NCBI GenBank assembly: GCA_044222195.1
Contig: JBGANS010000004.1
Span: 1 to 64,000, forward strand
DNA: 64,000 bases
From: JAHBXE01 sp044222195
GTDB taxonomy: Bacteria; Planctomycetota; Phycisphaerae; Phycisphaerales; UBA1924
Direction: 5' to 3'
Below the pieces are notes generated by a model. That model saw only the letters and a program-made list of their open reading frames with translations, searched no databases and had not been told where the DNA came from. Positions 39,291 through 48,176 of this stretch are shown here, piece by piece. The translations under genes and the position numbers were made by a program. How positions within the stretch are numbered: position 1 is the first letter of the stretch; each line of letters opens with the position of its first letter.

Positions 39291-39398
39291 GTCCTGACTC
39301 CTGAGAGGCCGAGCAGCCGTGCCCGACACGCAGACGCCTAGATGCGCGGGGCGGGGCGATCCGTCAGGAATCTGGGTGCGGGCGACAGGGCCTCACGA

Positions 39399-40385
39399 TC
39401 AGCCGAACATCGCGGCGACGAAGGCCTCGGGCTCGAAGGGCTCGATGTCCTCTGGTGTTTCGCCGACGCCGATGAACTTCACGGGAATGTCCGTCGCTTC
39501 CTTGATGGCGACGACAATCCCGCCCTTGGCGGTGCCGTCGAGCTTGGAGAGGAAGATGCCCGTGACGCCCCCACTGCCGCTGGCACGGGTGGCCCCTCCC
39601 ATGTCTCCGCCGGTGCCCGCGGGGGCAATGCCTCCGAGCGCCTTGCTGAACTCCACGGCTTGTCGCATCGCGTTCTGACCGGCGGTTGCGTCGAGCACGA
39701 GGAGCGTTTCGTGCGGGGCGCCCTCGATCCGCTTGGCGAGGACCGATCGGATCTTGGTGAGTTGCCTCATCAGGGGGTCTTGCGTGTGCAGGCGACCGGC
39801 GGTGTCGACGATGAGGACGTCGACGCCACGGGCGAGAGCGGCGGAAGCGGCGTCGAAGGCGACGGCGGCCGGGTCGCCGCCCTGCTGGCCCTTGACGACT
39901 TCGACGCCGAGACGCTCGGACCAGATTTCCAGCTGGCGAACGGCGCCGGCGCGGAACGTGTCGCACGCGCCGAGCAGGACGGACTTGCCCTGACCTCGGA
40001 GCATCGCGCAGAGCTTGGCGATGCTGGTGGTCTTTCCGGCACCGTTGACGCCGGTGATCATGATGACCGTGGGGCCCGACGGCGCGAAGCGGAGAGTTCG
40101 GTCCTGCTCGGGCCAGAGGGCCGCGAGTTCGCGTTTGAGGTACGCGATAACGTCCTCACCCTTGCTCATCTTTCCGGACTTGTAGTCCGCGGTGATTCCC
40201 TCGATAAGACGGGTCGTGGTTTGAACGCCGACGTCGGCTTGCAGGAGCCGGGTGCGGACTTCCTGGATGAGCGCATCATCAAGCCGCCGGCCGCGGAGCA
40301 GGTCGCCGAGGTCCATGGTGAGGACCTCGCGGGTCTTTTCGAGACCCTTCTTGAGGCGAGACACGATGGACTTGAACAGGGCCAT
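39399..40385 (-). CDS. ftsY: Signal recognition particle receptor FtsY
   Basis: The 328-residue SRP receptor GTPase, which docks SRP-ribosome complexes at the membrane for co-translational insertion. The N domain is short and lacks the long acidic A domain of E. coli. G motifs: GVNGAGKTTSIAKL (P-loop), DTFRAGAVRQLEIW, DTAGRLHTQ, TKLDGTAKGG as SKLDGTAKGG, and GVGETPEDIEPF at the end. Between ALGG and VTGIF there is an extra Gly/Ala-rich segment of about 22 residues (39565-39632) not present in most FtsY proteins. Its ATG abuts the nusB stop (TGAATG), so the genes are coupled. Confidence 0.96.
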   Translation of the reverse strand: MALFKSIVSRLKKGLEKTREVLTMDLGDLLRGRRLDDALIQEVRTRLLQADVGVQTTTRLIEGITADYKSGKMSKGEDVIAYLKRELAALWPEQDRTLRFAPSGPTVIMITGVNGAGKTTSIAKLCAMLRGQGKSVLLGACDTFRAGAVRQLEIWSERLGVEVVKGQQGGDPAAVAFDAASAALARGVDVLIVDTAGRLHTQDPLMRQLTKIRSVLAKRIEGAPHETLLVLDATAGQNAMRQAVEFSKALGGIAPAGTGGDMGGATRASGSGGVTGIFLSKLDGTAKGGIVVAIKEATDIPVKFIGVGETPEDIEPFEPEAFVAAMFG

Positions 40386-40934
40386 TCAGTGAGAGGCGGG
40401 CTCGGGGGGTTCGGCTGTGGGCAGATCGGCGGAGGGCTGTTCGGAAGAGGGCGGCTCGGCCACAGGCAGCTCGGCCAGCGGCTGATCCGCGATCGGGGTG
40501 CCCGCGGAGGCCGATTGCAGGGCGAGCACTCTCTTGAGCACCTTGTCGAGCAGCCCGTTGACGAACGCGGGTGACTTGTCCGTGCTGAACTCCTTGGCCA
40601 ACTCGACGGCCTCGTTCACGGCGATCTTCGGCGGCGTTCGACCGGAAACCATCTCGAAGTGGGCGAGGCGCAGGATGGCGCGGTCAACGGCGGCCTGGCG
40701 ATGCGTGGGCCAGGTCGGAGCGAGCTCAAGCATGGCGCGATCGGCGTCGGCGCGGGCGGCGAAGGCGGCGGCGGCGAGATCGAAAGCCCTCTCGCGGTCC
40801 TTTCCCGACAGCGAGGAATTGTCTTCGGCGAGGGCTGACTCCCGGATGGCCGGCGCATCGCGCTCGCCGCGCGCGTCGAGTTGGAACAGGACCTGGAACG
40901 CAAGCTTGCGGATGTCGCGTGGCGGGGCGGGCAT
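40386..40934 (-). CDS. nusB: Transcription antitermination factor NusB with a repetitive tail
   Basis: NusB binds boxA RNA with ribosomal protein S10 in rRNA antitermination. Residues 1 to about 145 are the usual helical fold: RKLAFQVLFQLDARGE, LAPTWPTHRQAAVDRAILRLAHFEM, KIAVNEAVELAKEFSTDKSPAFVNGLLDKV. After that comes a tail of about 37 residues of Pro/Glu/Ala/Ser repeats (PLAELPVAEPP, PSADLPTAEPP) that normal NusB proteins lack. The ATG overlaps the ribH stop by one base (TAATG), and ftsY follows directly, so ribH-nusB-ftsY is one operon. Confidence 0.95.
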   Translation of the reverse strand: MPAPPRDIRKLAFQVLFQLDARGERDAPAIRESALAEDNSSLSGKDRERAFDLAAAAFAARADADRAMLELAPTWPTHRQAAVDRAILRLAHFEMVSGRTPPKIAVNEAVELAKEFSTDKSPAFVNGLLDKVLKRVLALQSASAGTPIADQPLAELPVAEPPSSEQPSADLPTAEPPEPASH

Positions 40935-41455
40935 TAGGCGGTGGCCTCCGCCCGCTTGGCGGCTTTGTCAGGGGCTGGTGCGGAAGGCGCGTGCGAATGC
41001 TCACCAGATCGGATGGCTTCGATCTCGGCGATGGCATCGAGAATCGCACCCATGGAGTCGGCGCCCTTGTTGCCCTTTTCGCCGCCGGACCGGGCACGGG
41101 CTTGCTTGCCGGACTCCACCGTCAACAGCCCGAAAGCGACGGGGACACCGGTCTTGATCGTGACGTGCGTGAGACCCTGCCCCACGGCTTCGGCGATATA
41201 ACGGTCGTGACGGGTTTCGCCTCGAATGAGACAGCCGAGAGCGACGACGCCGGCGTATCGGCCGGACTCGGCCGCGGCCAGAGACAGGGCCGTGAGCTCG
41301 AACGAGCCCGGGGCACGGTAGACGTCTACGGATTGGGCGTTTCCGCCACGGCCCGCGTATTCCTCGAGCGCGCCGGCCAGCAGCGCCTCGGTAATGGAGG
41401 CGTTGTAGCGACTGACGACGACCGCGACCTTTGGCAGGGAGGGACCCGATTCCAC
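40934..41455 (-). CDS. ribH: 6,7-dimethyl-8-ribityllumazine synthase
   Basis: Penultimate enzyme of riboflavin synthesis; joins a ribityl pyrimidine to a butanone phosphate. Family motifs in order: VAVVVSRYNASITEALLAGA, VYRAPGSFELT, GCLIRGETRHD, VAFGLLTVE, then NKGADSM and an Ala/Lys-rich tail. The open frame extends to 41521, but GTG 41455 gives a length near the family norm (173 residues) and has GGAG 10 bases upstream. ribH followed by nusB is a common pairing in bacteria. No FMN riboswitch is visible upstream. Confidence 0.93.
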   Translation of the reverse strand: MESGPSLPKVAVVVSRYNASITEALLAGALEEYAGRGGNAQSVDVYRAPGSFELTALSLAAAESGRYAGVVALGCLIRGETRHDRYIAEAVGQGLTHVTIKTGVPVAFGLLTVESGKQARARSGGEKGNKGADSMGAILDAIAEIEAIRSGEHSHAPSAPAPDKAAKRAEATA

Positions 41456-41547
41456 GTGTGTGATGCTCCGACGGGGGCCCGGGGCGACCGGGTTCCGCGG
41501 CCCATGATAGGTGACGCGCACGGCGAAGCGCCGATAGTCTCTTCCTC

Positions 41548-42531
41548 ATGCGGCGTCTGCTCCAGCGAATCGCCCCTGCTCTGCACCTTACGCGGGTGAC
41601 CATGGCGTTCGCCGTGATCGCGAATACGTGGTTTGTGATTCTGTGGACGCGGGCGAGCCAGGACCACGAGGGCCGGCCGTCGCTGCTAATCGATCAGCCG
41701 CTGTGGCTTCTCCTGGGAGCGGCGGCGATGGTGGGGATCGGGCTCTTCGCGTTCGGAGTGGCCCTGAACGACGTTCTGGACCTCAAGCGGGATCGCCTGC
41801 TGCGGCCGCAGAGGCCGCTGGCGTCCGGTCAGATGTCGCTGGAGCAGGCGGTGCCGCTCTTGGTGGGGACGATGATCCTGGCGGTGCTGGGGGCGACGGC
41901 GTTTGGCACGCGGGCGGTGCTGATGACGCTCGCGCTCCAGGCGGCGATCCTGGTGTTCAACGCCGCGGGCAAGTTCATTCCGGCGATCGGGCTGGTGTTC
42001 CTGGGCTTGATCTATGGTGGGCACATGCTTGTGCCGAATTTGCACCTGAGGTTCCTGTGGCCGGTGTGGTGGGTGATGACGCACGCCCTCATTGTGGGTG
42101 CTGTGACGTACCGCATGGCGAACAAGGTTCCGAAGCTGAGCCGTCGCGCGGTGGTCGCGGCGATCGTCGGATGGCTGTTCTGGTCGGGGGTGCTCCTCTA
42201 CCGGCAGTGGAAGCACACGGGCGGTGAAGGGGTGTGGCCGGCGTGGGTTCCCGTCAGGGCCGTGGCGTGGCCGGCAGGTCTCGCGGCGTTGTTTGTGCTG
42301 ACGTCGTGGCGGCGGGTGCTCAAGTATGGAAGTGGGCCGCGGGCGGCGGAAAAGATCGAGCGCTACGGAGCTCTATGGCTGTCGTTCTACGGATGCGCGT
42401 GGCTGGTGGGGACCGACCACTTGCAGGCCGCGGCGGCGATGCTGGGCCTTGCGGCGGCGTCGGTTGTTGGGATGACGGTTCTGCGCGAGACGTACGGCCT
42501 GCTGGAGCAGCCGCTGGGATACAGACGGTAG
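41548..42531 (+). CDS. UbiA-like prenyltransferase membrane protein
   Basis: A 327-residue integral membrane protein with about eight hydrophobic segments. NDVLDLKRDRLLRPQRPL matches the first Asp-rich motif of the UbiA superfamily (N-D-x-x-D-x-x-x-D-R), which binds prenyl diphosphate through Mg2+. The second Asp-rich motif of classical members is not clear; the matching region reads YRMANKVPKLSRR. It may therefore be a divergent member rather than a quinone- or heme-pathway enzyme. It is divergent from ribH. Confidence 0.77.
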   Translation: MRRLLQRIAPALHLTRVTMAFAVIANTWFVILWTRASQDHEGRPSLLIDQPLWLLLGAAAMVGIGLFAFGVALNDVLDLKRDRLLRPQRPLASGQMSLEQAVPLLVGTMILAVLGATAFGTRAVLMTLALQAAILVFNAAGKFIPAIGLVFLGLIYGGHMLVPNLHLRFLWPVWWVMTHALIVGAVTYRMANKVPKLSRRAVVAAIVGWLFWSGVLLYRQWKHTGGEGVWPAWVPVRAVAWPAGLAALFVLTSWRRVLKYGSGPRAAEKIERYGALWLSFYGCAWLVGTDHLQAAAAMLGLAAASVVGMTVLRETYGLLEQPLGYRR

Positions 42532-42537
42532 TGGCGA

Positions 42538-43794
42538 TTACGGCTTGAGGGCACCCTTGACGGCGGCCTCGATGGCTTCTTCGCCCCCTGAACCGAGCGA
42601 ACGGTGAATGATCTTGCCGTCGGGGCCGACGACGATGAGCGTGGGGATGGCGCTGACGCCGTAGGCCTTGGCCACATCGTCGGCCTTGAGCATGAGGCCA
42701 TAGGTGAAGCCGTTGTCCTTCATGTGGGCCTGGGCGTCCCCGCTTTCCCAGCAGTTCATGCCGAGCACCAGGACACCGCTGTCCTTGTACTTCTCGTGCA
42801 GCTTCTGGAGCGAGGGCATGACGGCGCGGCACGGCGGGCACCACGTCGCCCAGAAGTCCATGACGACGACTTTGCCGCGGAGGTCGGAGAGAGAGACGTC
42901 TTTGCCGGATGCATCCTTGAGTGTCCAGTCGGTGGCGGCCTGACCGACTTGAGGACCCGCGGCCTTGACGATCGCGACGCCCTGGCGTGCTTCGGGCTCC
43001 TTGGCCTTCTCGACCTTGAAGCCCTCGGGTACCGCGAGCGCGAGTTGGGCCGCGGTCAGCGGCGGGTCGAGGTCGATGCGCTCGATTTCGGTGATGGTAA
43101 AGCCGTCGCCGCCGACGCTGACGAGGTGCATGTCCACTCGGCGCGGCAGCGCATCGGACTTGGCGAAGTACCACCAGACATCGAAGAGCTGGCGATTGGA
43201 GAGCTCGGAATAATCGACGTAGACGACGTTGCATTCAACGCCACCGACCATGGCGACGCCTTCGACCCGATGAGGAAGAACGGTTTCGGGCTCGTTGAAT
43301 CGATCGGTGACCAGTTCCTTCCACTGAAGCATCCACGCGCCGATCCAGCCGGCGCCTTCATCCATCAGATCGTTCGAGGAATCCCACGAAGATTCGAGCG
43401 CGACCTTGTCCTTGTCGTGGAGCGTTCGCAGGACCTTTCCGTCAAAGGATGTGACAAAGTCGCCGGTTGTGTTTTCCTTCCCGGAACGTGTCGCTGGTCC
43501 CTTCGCCAGAAACTTGAACCCGGGAGCGGACTTGGCGTCGCGGATGAGGGACATGCTGCCGGAGGCCTCGGGGCTGCGGGTGGAGAGCGCGCCGACGCCG
43601 CGGACGGACGCCTTGAAGGTGATCGTCTTGGCCTTGGCGATCTTCGCATCGGCCGCGAGGAGCAGGTCAATGCCTTTGACCTTGGCCGGTGTCTTTGCTT
43701 CGGGCTGGGTGTCCTTGGCGGCTGGAGCCTCATCCTGCCCCAAGAGCGAAACCGGGAACGCGATGCACGCCGCGATGACTGCGAGGAGACGCAT
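42538..43794 (-). CDS. LolA-like domain fused to a TlpA-type thioredoxin
   Basis: A 418-residue exported protein (signal peptide, cleavage near LLGQDE). Residues about 40-270 form a LolA/DUF2092-like domain: LLLAADAKIAKAKTITFKA, FLAKGPATRSGKEN, VVYVDYSELSNRQLFDVWWYF, AVPEGFKV. Residues about 280-418 form a TlpA/ResA-type thioredoxin with the active site FWATWCPPC and the cis-Pro in SAIPTLIVV. The redox site predicts a periplasmic disulphide reductase or oxidase; what the LolA-like part delivers is unknown. It converges on the UbiA-like gene with a 6-base gap. Confidence 0.87.
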   Translation of the reverse strand: MRLLAVIAACIAFPVSLLGQDEAPAAKDTQPEAKTPAKVKGIDLLLAADAKIAKAKTITFKASVRGVGALSTRSPEASGSMSLIRDAKSAPGFKFLAKGPATRSGKENTTGDFVTSFDGKVLRTLHDKDKVALESSWDSSNDLMDEGAGWIGAWMLQWKELVTDRFNEPETVLPHRVEGVAMVGGVECNVVYVDYSELSNRQLFDVWWYFAKSDALPRRVDMHLVSVGGDGFTITEIERIDLDPPLTAAQLALAVPEGFKVEKAKEPEARQGVAIVKAAGPQVGQAATDWTLKDASGKDVSLSDLRGKVVVMDFWATWCPPCRAVMPSLQKLHEKYKDSGVLVLGMNCWESGDAQAHMKDNGFTYGLMLKADDVAKAYGVSAIPTLIVVGPDGKIIHRSLGSGGEEAIEAAVKGALKP

Positions 43795-43888
43795 GAGCTG
43801 CTCCGGGAGGTAGGCCAGGCTTCAGGTGATACCGACGACACGATGGTACGTTCCAGCGATTCTGCCTGCCCTCCCGTGCCCCCGAGGG

Positions 43889-45184
43889 TTACGGGCAGCC
43901 CTGGGCGAACTTGTTGAGAAAGCAGGCGAAGTCGTTGGCGTTGAGCACGGGCGGAACGCGGCTGCCGTCACAGTTGGCATAGGGGTCCTGCGCGGCGAAT
44001 CGGGATAGAAAGCACAGAAGATCGCCGGCGGTGAGAACAGGAGAAACGGAGCTGCCGTCGCAGTTGACGTAGCAGAATGGGGGCAGATGCGCGACAAAGG
44101 CCTCGGACTTGCCACGGGGGTTGGTGCCGTGGCCGCAGATGGTGGTTCCGTCGCCGGAAATACTGGTCGCGCTTTTCAGAATCCAGCCGTCGAGAATGCC
44201 GGGGCTGCTGCCGTTGAGTTCGAGGAGGATGACGTCGGCGAGGCTCCGCATTCCGTGGATGGGGTCCCAGATCATGGCCTCGAGGCCGCGGGCGGTCGAG
44301 CCCTGTCCGACGATGACCCGGCCGTCATCGCTGCATGCGAAGGCCACGCTCTGAAAGGCCCCTCCATCGAGGTCGCCGAGGGGCTGCATGGGAAGCCCGT
44401 TCTCCCAGCGAAAGGCCTCGCCGCCGTTGCCCGAGCTCGTCGACGAGCTCTGCCCCACAACAATGAACCCGTCGAGAGACATGGCATTGGCCACACCGAA
44501 GTGGGCGCCGCCGGGAAGTTCGCCGAGGGTGACCATCCCGGAAGCCTGCGTCCATCGCCACGCCTCGTAACCGAGCTGGGCCCACCCGTAGCCGATGATG
44601 ACCGAGCCGTCGGAACTGATCGCGGTGGCGCAGCTGGAAACGGTTCCGCCCGGAAGGTCTCCGAGCCCCACCATGCCGGTGCCTGCGGACCAGCGGAATG
44701 CCTCAAAGCCGGAGGCGGTGCGGCTGAGCCCGACCACGATGGAACCATCCCCGGAGATGCCATACGACTGGCTGAGCCACTCTCCGCCCGCCAAGTCGCC
44801 GAGCCCGACCATTCCGGTCGATTGGCTCGCGCGAAACGCCTCGTAGTTTGGCGACGACAGAGCCGACTTTCCGTTTCCTGCAATGACAGTGCCGTCCGCG
44901 TTCACGGCATACGCCAGGCTTGCGAACGCACCTCCCGTGAGATCGCCGAGACCACGCATCCCGGTCGTGGCGGACCACTTGAAGGCCTGCGGCCCCAGAG
45001 ACGATGCGGATTGCCCGACGACGACGCGGCCGTCCTTCGAAATCCCCCACGCCCAGCTTCCCGCGTTGTCGACCGAGAGCGAGCCCAAGGGTTCGAACGC
45101 GGCGGGAGCCTGCGCATGAGCACCGGAGACGGCGGCAAGGCCGATCGCCGCGAGTCCGCTGCATTGGGACCGTCGCCTTCGCAT
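43889..45184 (-). CDS. Exported HAF-repeat protein with paired dockerin-like C-terminus
   Basis: A 431-residue secreted protein. After the signal peptide come about seven HAF-type repeats of roughly 45 residues, each like GLGDLPGGTVSSCATAIS-DGSVIIGYG, which probably build a beta-propeller or beta-solenoid. The last 60 residues hold two copies of a short NCDGS...PPVLNANDFACFLNKFA motif, the dockerin-like pair common in Phycisphaerae; the spacing of Asp/Asn suggests calcium binding. A tandem paralogue lies just upstream at 45212. Role unknown; surface display or assembly is an inference. Confidence 0.85.
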   Translation of the reverse strand: MRRRRSQCSGLAAIGLAAVSGAHAQAPAAFEPLGSLSVDNAGSWAWGISKDGRVVVGQSASSLGPQAFKWSATTGMRGLGDLTGGAFASLAYAVNADGTVIAGNGKSALSSPNYEAFRASQSTGMVGLGDLAGGEWLSQSYGISGDGSIVVGLSRTASGFEAFRWSAGTGMVGLGDLPGGTVSSCATAISSDGSVIIGYGWAQLGYEAWRWTQASGMVTLGELPGGAHFGVANAMSLDGFIVVGQSSSTSSGNGGEAFRWENGLPMQPLGDLDGGAFQSVAFACSDDGRVIVGQGSTARGLEAMIWDPIHGMRSLADVILLELNGSSPGILDGWILKSATSISGDGTTICGHGTNPRGKSEAFVAHLPPFCYVNCDGSSVSPVLTAGDLLCFLSRFAAQDPYANCDGSRVPPVLNANDFACFLNKFAQGCP

Positions 45185-45211
45185 TGGGTACGAATCTCCG
45201 TCTCCGACCGG

Positions 45212-46471
45212 TCAAGAGCAACTGTTGGCGTACTGGTTGATGAAACACTGGAAGTCGTTGGCGGTGAGCAGGGGGCTGCCGGTGCTGCCATCGCAGTTGG
45301 CGTACGGCGACGATGCGGCGTACTTGTTGATGAAGCACTGAAAGTCGTTGGCTGTAAGGGCCGGAATACCGGTGCTGCCGTCGCAGTTGGCGTAGCAGAA
45401 CTTGGGGACCGTCGCGACCCAGCCGGTCTGGGGGAGGCCCGGGGCGGCGCCGAAGCCGACGATCACGGTGCCGTCGGCGGAAATGCCGGTGGCGTTGTCG
45501 AGACGCCAGCCTTTCATGTCGACGCCAAGGCTCGAGAGATAGACGCCGAGATCCCGCATTCCGGAAACTTCATCCCAGATGAACGCTCGGTTGCCGCCAG
45601 CGGTCGAGCCTGATCCGACGACGACGTATCCGGTTGAGGAGACGGCATTGGCGCCGCTGCTGAATGAACCCCCCGGGAGATCGCCGATCGCTTCCATGCC
45701 GCCGCCGAGTCTCCAGATGAAGGCTTCGGGACCGTTCGCGGAAATGGACGAGCCAACGACGATTTCTGTGTTCGGAGTGACGGCCGCGGCGCTGCTGTTG
45801 AATGCCCCACCGGGGAGGTCGCCCAGGCCGACCATCGGACCGGGCGTGACCCAGCGGAATGCTTCGGTGCCGTCCTGACCGATGCTCGATCCGATGATCG
45901 CGAGGCCGTTGACAGCGACGCCCGTTGCGGTGCTGCTGAAGATGCCACCCGCGAGATCGCCAAGGCCCGCCATGGGACCGGGGTCGGTCCAGGTGAATGC
46001 CTCGATGCCGTTGGCGCTCGACGAGTAGCCGACGATCCGCGTGCCGTCGGCCGAGACGGCGTTCGCGGCGCTGTTGAACAGCCCACCCGCGAGGTCGCCG
46101 AGTCCGACGATGCCGGAGCCGGTCCAGCGGAAAGCCTCGGGGCCATTTGACGAAGTCGAAAATCCGACGATGACTGACCCATCGTTGTTTACAGCGGAAG
46201 CGCGGCTCTCGAAGTTGCCACCGTTCAGATCACCGAGCCCGATTCGTCCGCCGCCAACCGTCCAGCGAAAGGCCTCGTTCTGGACGACCACGGGGGGTCC
46301 GGGGTTGATCACGGTGGTCTGGTAGCCGACGACAACGAGTCCATTGCCGGAGACCGCGTAGGCGATACTGGATCCGCCGGGCGGAGCCCCGACCGCGGTG
46401 ATTCCGGCCTGACCAAACGCCGAGCCCGCGGCGGAACACAGCCAAGCGATTGCACACTTTGATCGACGCAT
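45212..46471 (-). CDS. Exported HAF-repeat protein with paired dockerin-like C-terminus (paralogue)
   Basis: A 419-residue protein with the same plan as its neighbour: signal peptide (IAWLCSAAGSAFGQ), about seven HAF repeats (GLGDLAGGLFNSAANAVSAD and variants ending in VGYS or IGSS), then two dockerin-like copies NCDGSTG...LTANDFQCFINKYA. The two terminal copies are also nearly identical at DNA level (45225-45390). ATG 46471 begins the signal peptide; the open frame extends to 46735 without signal features. It is transcribed before the paralogue at 43889 with a 27-base gap, so the pair is a tandem duplication, probably one transcript. Confidence 0.85.
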   Translation of the reverse strand: MRRSKCAIAWLCSAAGSAFGQAGITAVGAPPGGSSIAYAVSGNGLVVVGYQTTVINPGPPVVVQNEAFRWTVGGGRIGLGDLNGGNFESRASAVNNDGSVIVGFSTSSNGPEAFRWTGSGIVGLGDLAGGLFNSAANAVSADGTRIVGYSSSANGIEAFTWTDPGPMAGLGDLAGGIFSSTATGVAVNGLAIIGSSIGQDGTEAFRWVTPGPMVGLGDLPGGAFNSSAAAVTPNTEIVVGSSISANGPEAFIWRLGGGMEAIGDLPGGSFSSGANAVSSTGYVVVGSGSTAGGNRAFIWDEVSGMRDLGVYLSSLGVDMKGWRLDNATGISADGTVIVGFGAAPGLPQTGWVATVPKFCYANCDGSTGIPALTANDFQCFINKYAASSPYANCDGSTGSPLLTANDFQCFINQYANSCS

Positions 46472-46697
46472 CGCGCTCTCCCAGCTTCCACGTACGGCAG
46501 GTGCAGCCGATACCCCGTCGGGCTCATACCTGAGCGGGCACGCGGCACGAAACCGGTCCTTTGTCTCCGGTGTCAAGGTAACCGGGTGTTTGAGAAACAG
46601 CAAGGAAATCCGGAGGGTGTATCCCGTTCCTTTGCAAAGTCTTACGACACGTTTTGCGGACGTTGCGGGTTTCCACCGCGGACGGGCCGAAAGAATA

Positions 46698-46725
46698 ACC
46701 GCCCTTCCGTACAAGGAAGGGCGGT
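46698..46725 (-). terminator. Rho-independent terminator
   Basis: ACCGCCCTTCC, loop GTACAA, GGAAGGGCGGT gives a perfect 11-base stem. On the minus strand it is followed by TATTCTTTC. It lies 35 bases after the stop of the small gene at 46760 and separates it from the HAF genes. Confidence 0.8.
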
Positions 46726-46759
46726 CACAGGACATTGGGGCAAGACGGACCTGCGCGGG

Positions 46760-47005
46760 CTAGGCCGCTTTGCGGGGAGCCGGTTTTTCGATCGCTCCCA
46801 GTCGCACCAGGAACTCAGAAGCCTGTTCGATTTCCCAGCGCGTGAACTCGTTGAGGAACTCGGGCTGCAATGAGCTGCCCATCAGGTCCGCCGGATACGG
46901 CCAGGGGCCGCCGGTGTATTCGGCGACATCGACTGCCGCCCGCAGCGCCGCCTCAGCGGCCGCGACCAGACGATCAGGATCCAGATGCTCTTCTCGCCGT
47001 GACAT
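46760..47005 (-). CDS. Small hypothetical protein
   Basis: An 81-residue acidic protein starting MSRREEHLDPDRLVAAAEAALRAAVD. GGGAAGG lies three to nine bases before ATG 47005, and a strong terminator follows the stop, which together support a real gene. It is mostly helical, with a Trp/Pro-rich turn (GGPWPYPADL). No family recognised. The open frame extends five codons upstream to 47020. Confidence 0.65.
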   Translation of the reverse strand: MSRREEHLDPDRLVAAAEAALRAAVDVAEYTGGPWPYPADLMGSSLQPEFLNEFTRWEIEQASEFLVRLGAIEKPAPRKAA

Positions 47006-47401
47006 GGCCTTCCCTTTCAACTCGTGGTCGTCGTTCTATTCGGACCACACGTTCTCTCTGATGCTTTCGTTCGGAATTGCGTTCCAAATTCTTCACCCCA
47101 GATCAGGAATTAGGGCCTTCCCTTCAACGCCCGCGCCGCACGGCAGGCAGGGCCAGCGGCTCTTGCCGAAGCGGCCCTGCGGCACGGGTTTGCGTGAACT
47201 CGGCGACTCGCCCAGATCGCCGAAGTTCACACTTCTTCCCGCTCGATGGCCTGGAATTCCGGCCTGGGCGGCGTGCGCGTGCATGGGTGGACTGTGCCGA
47301 CTCTGAGGGCCATGCCGTTGTGGCAGGCGCGGGCTGGTCGCCCGGCGGGGTGGCGGGAATGACGCCTGAATCGGATGGTGTATGCGAGGGGAGGATCGCC
47401 C
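47006..47401. other. 396-base gap between divergent genes
   Basis: I see no supported gene, RNA or strong hairpin here. The first 100 bases (47030-47120) are AT-richer than the surroundings, which suits promoters for the divergent genes on either side. Confidence 0.4.
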
Positions 47402-48154
47402 TTGATCGAGGGAGTTCGCGGAGTTTCGAACGCTTTGCCCGTCGCGCCGGCGGCGCGGATTTCTGTGCCCCAGCGACCATCGGCTCTCGCTCGGGGCGTT
47501 GATGATGCATCGTCGCTCACGCCAGGTTCGAGTCTTCGGGTCCGGCTCGCTTCGCCCAACGCGAGAACGGATCACCTGCAGCGAGTGGCTCGGTTTGTGG
47601 ACTCGGCGCACGATGCACTCGGTCGGGCGCAGGACTCTCTGGCCTTGGGGCGAGAGCGGCTCTCGAATGGTGAGTTGCACCTCGACGATCTTCTTGACGC
47701 GATCGATCGTGAAGTGATGCGGCCGACATTCGGGAACTCTCCAGCGCTGAAGGAAGGCGTGACGCTCGCCGCGGGCACTGGCGAACTCGATATCCGGCCC
47801 GTTTCAACCGAGGACCTGGGCGCGATCGTCGACCACGGCCGCTCGCACCGACTCGCGAACGTGCGTTCGGGCCAAAGCCTGGATCCGGCGGGGTCTCTTG
47901 GCGCTGCGCAGCGATCGCTCACCGCGGCCCAAGGCGAGGTTGCGGGCCTTCGGTCGCGTTTGGACGACTTCAGAACATCATCCCTGGTGCCGGCTCAGCG
48001 GGGAGTGCTGGCCGAGGTCGCGGCGGCCGTAGATACCGGACCTGCCTCATTCGCGACGGTTGAGGCGTTGGCGGGAGCCGTGCGAGCATCCATGGGTTCG
48101 AGTGGAGCACTGGTGGGAACGAGCGCGGCGAACGTTCTTGCGCTTCTGACGTAA
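47402..48154 (+). CDS. Hypothetical helical protein
   Basis: About 250 residues from TTG 47402 (MIEGVRGVSNALP), chosen because GGGGAGG lies about eight bases upstream; ATG 47375 is the alternative. It is Ala/Leu/Ser-rich and predicted helical (ARFVDSAHDALGRAQDSLALGRERL, LGAAQRSLTAAQGEVAGLRSRLDDF) with likely coiled coils. The end (SSGALVGTSAANVLALLT) is reminiscent of helical structural proteins such as flagellins, but I cannot claim homology. A winged-helix gene follows 22 bases later. Confidence 0.6.
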   Translation: MIEGVRGVSNALPVAPAARISVPQRPSALARGVDDASSLTPGSSLRVRLASPNARTDHLQRVARFVDSAHDALGRAQDSLALGRERLSNGELHLDDLLDAIDREVMRPTFGNSPALKEGVTLAAGTGELDIRPVSTEDLGAIVDHGRSHRLANVRSGQSLDPAGSLGAAQRSLTAAQGEVAGLRSRLDDFRTSSLVPAQRGVLAEVAAAVDTGPASFATVEALAGAVRASMGSSGALVGTSAANVLALLT

Positions 48155-48176
48155 GAGGGCCTATACTTGTGAGCGC

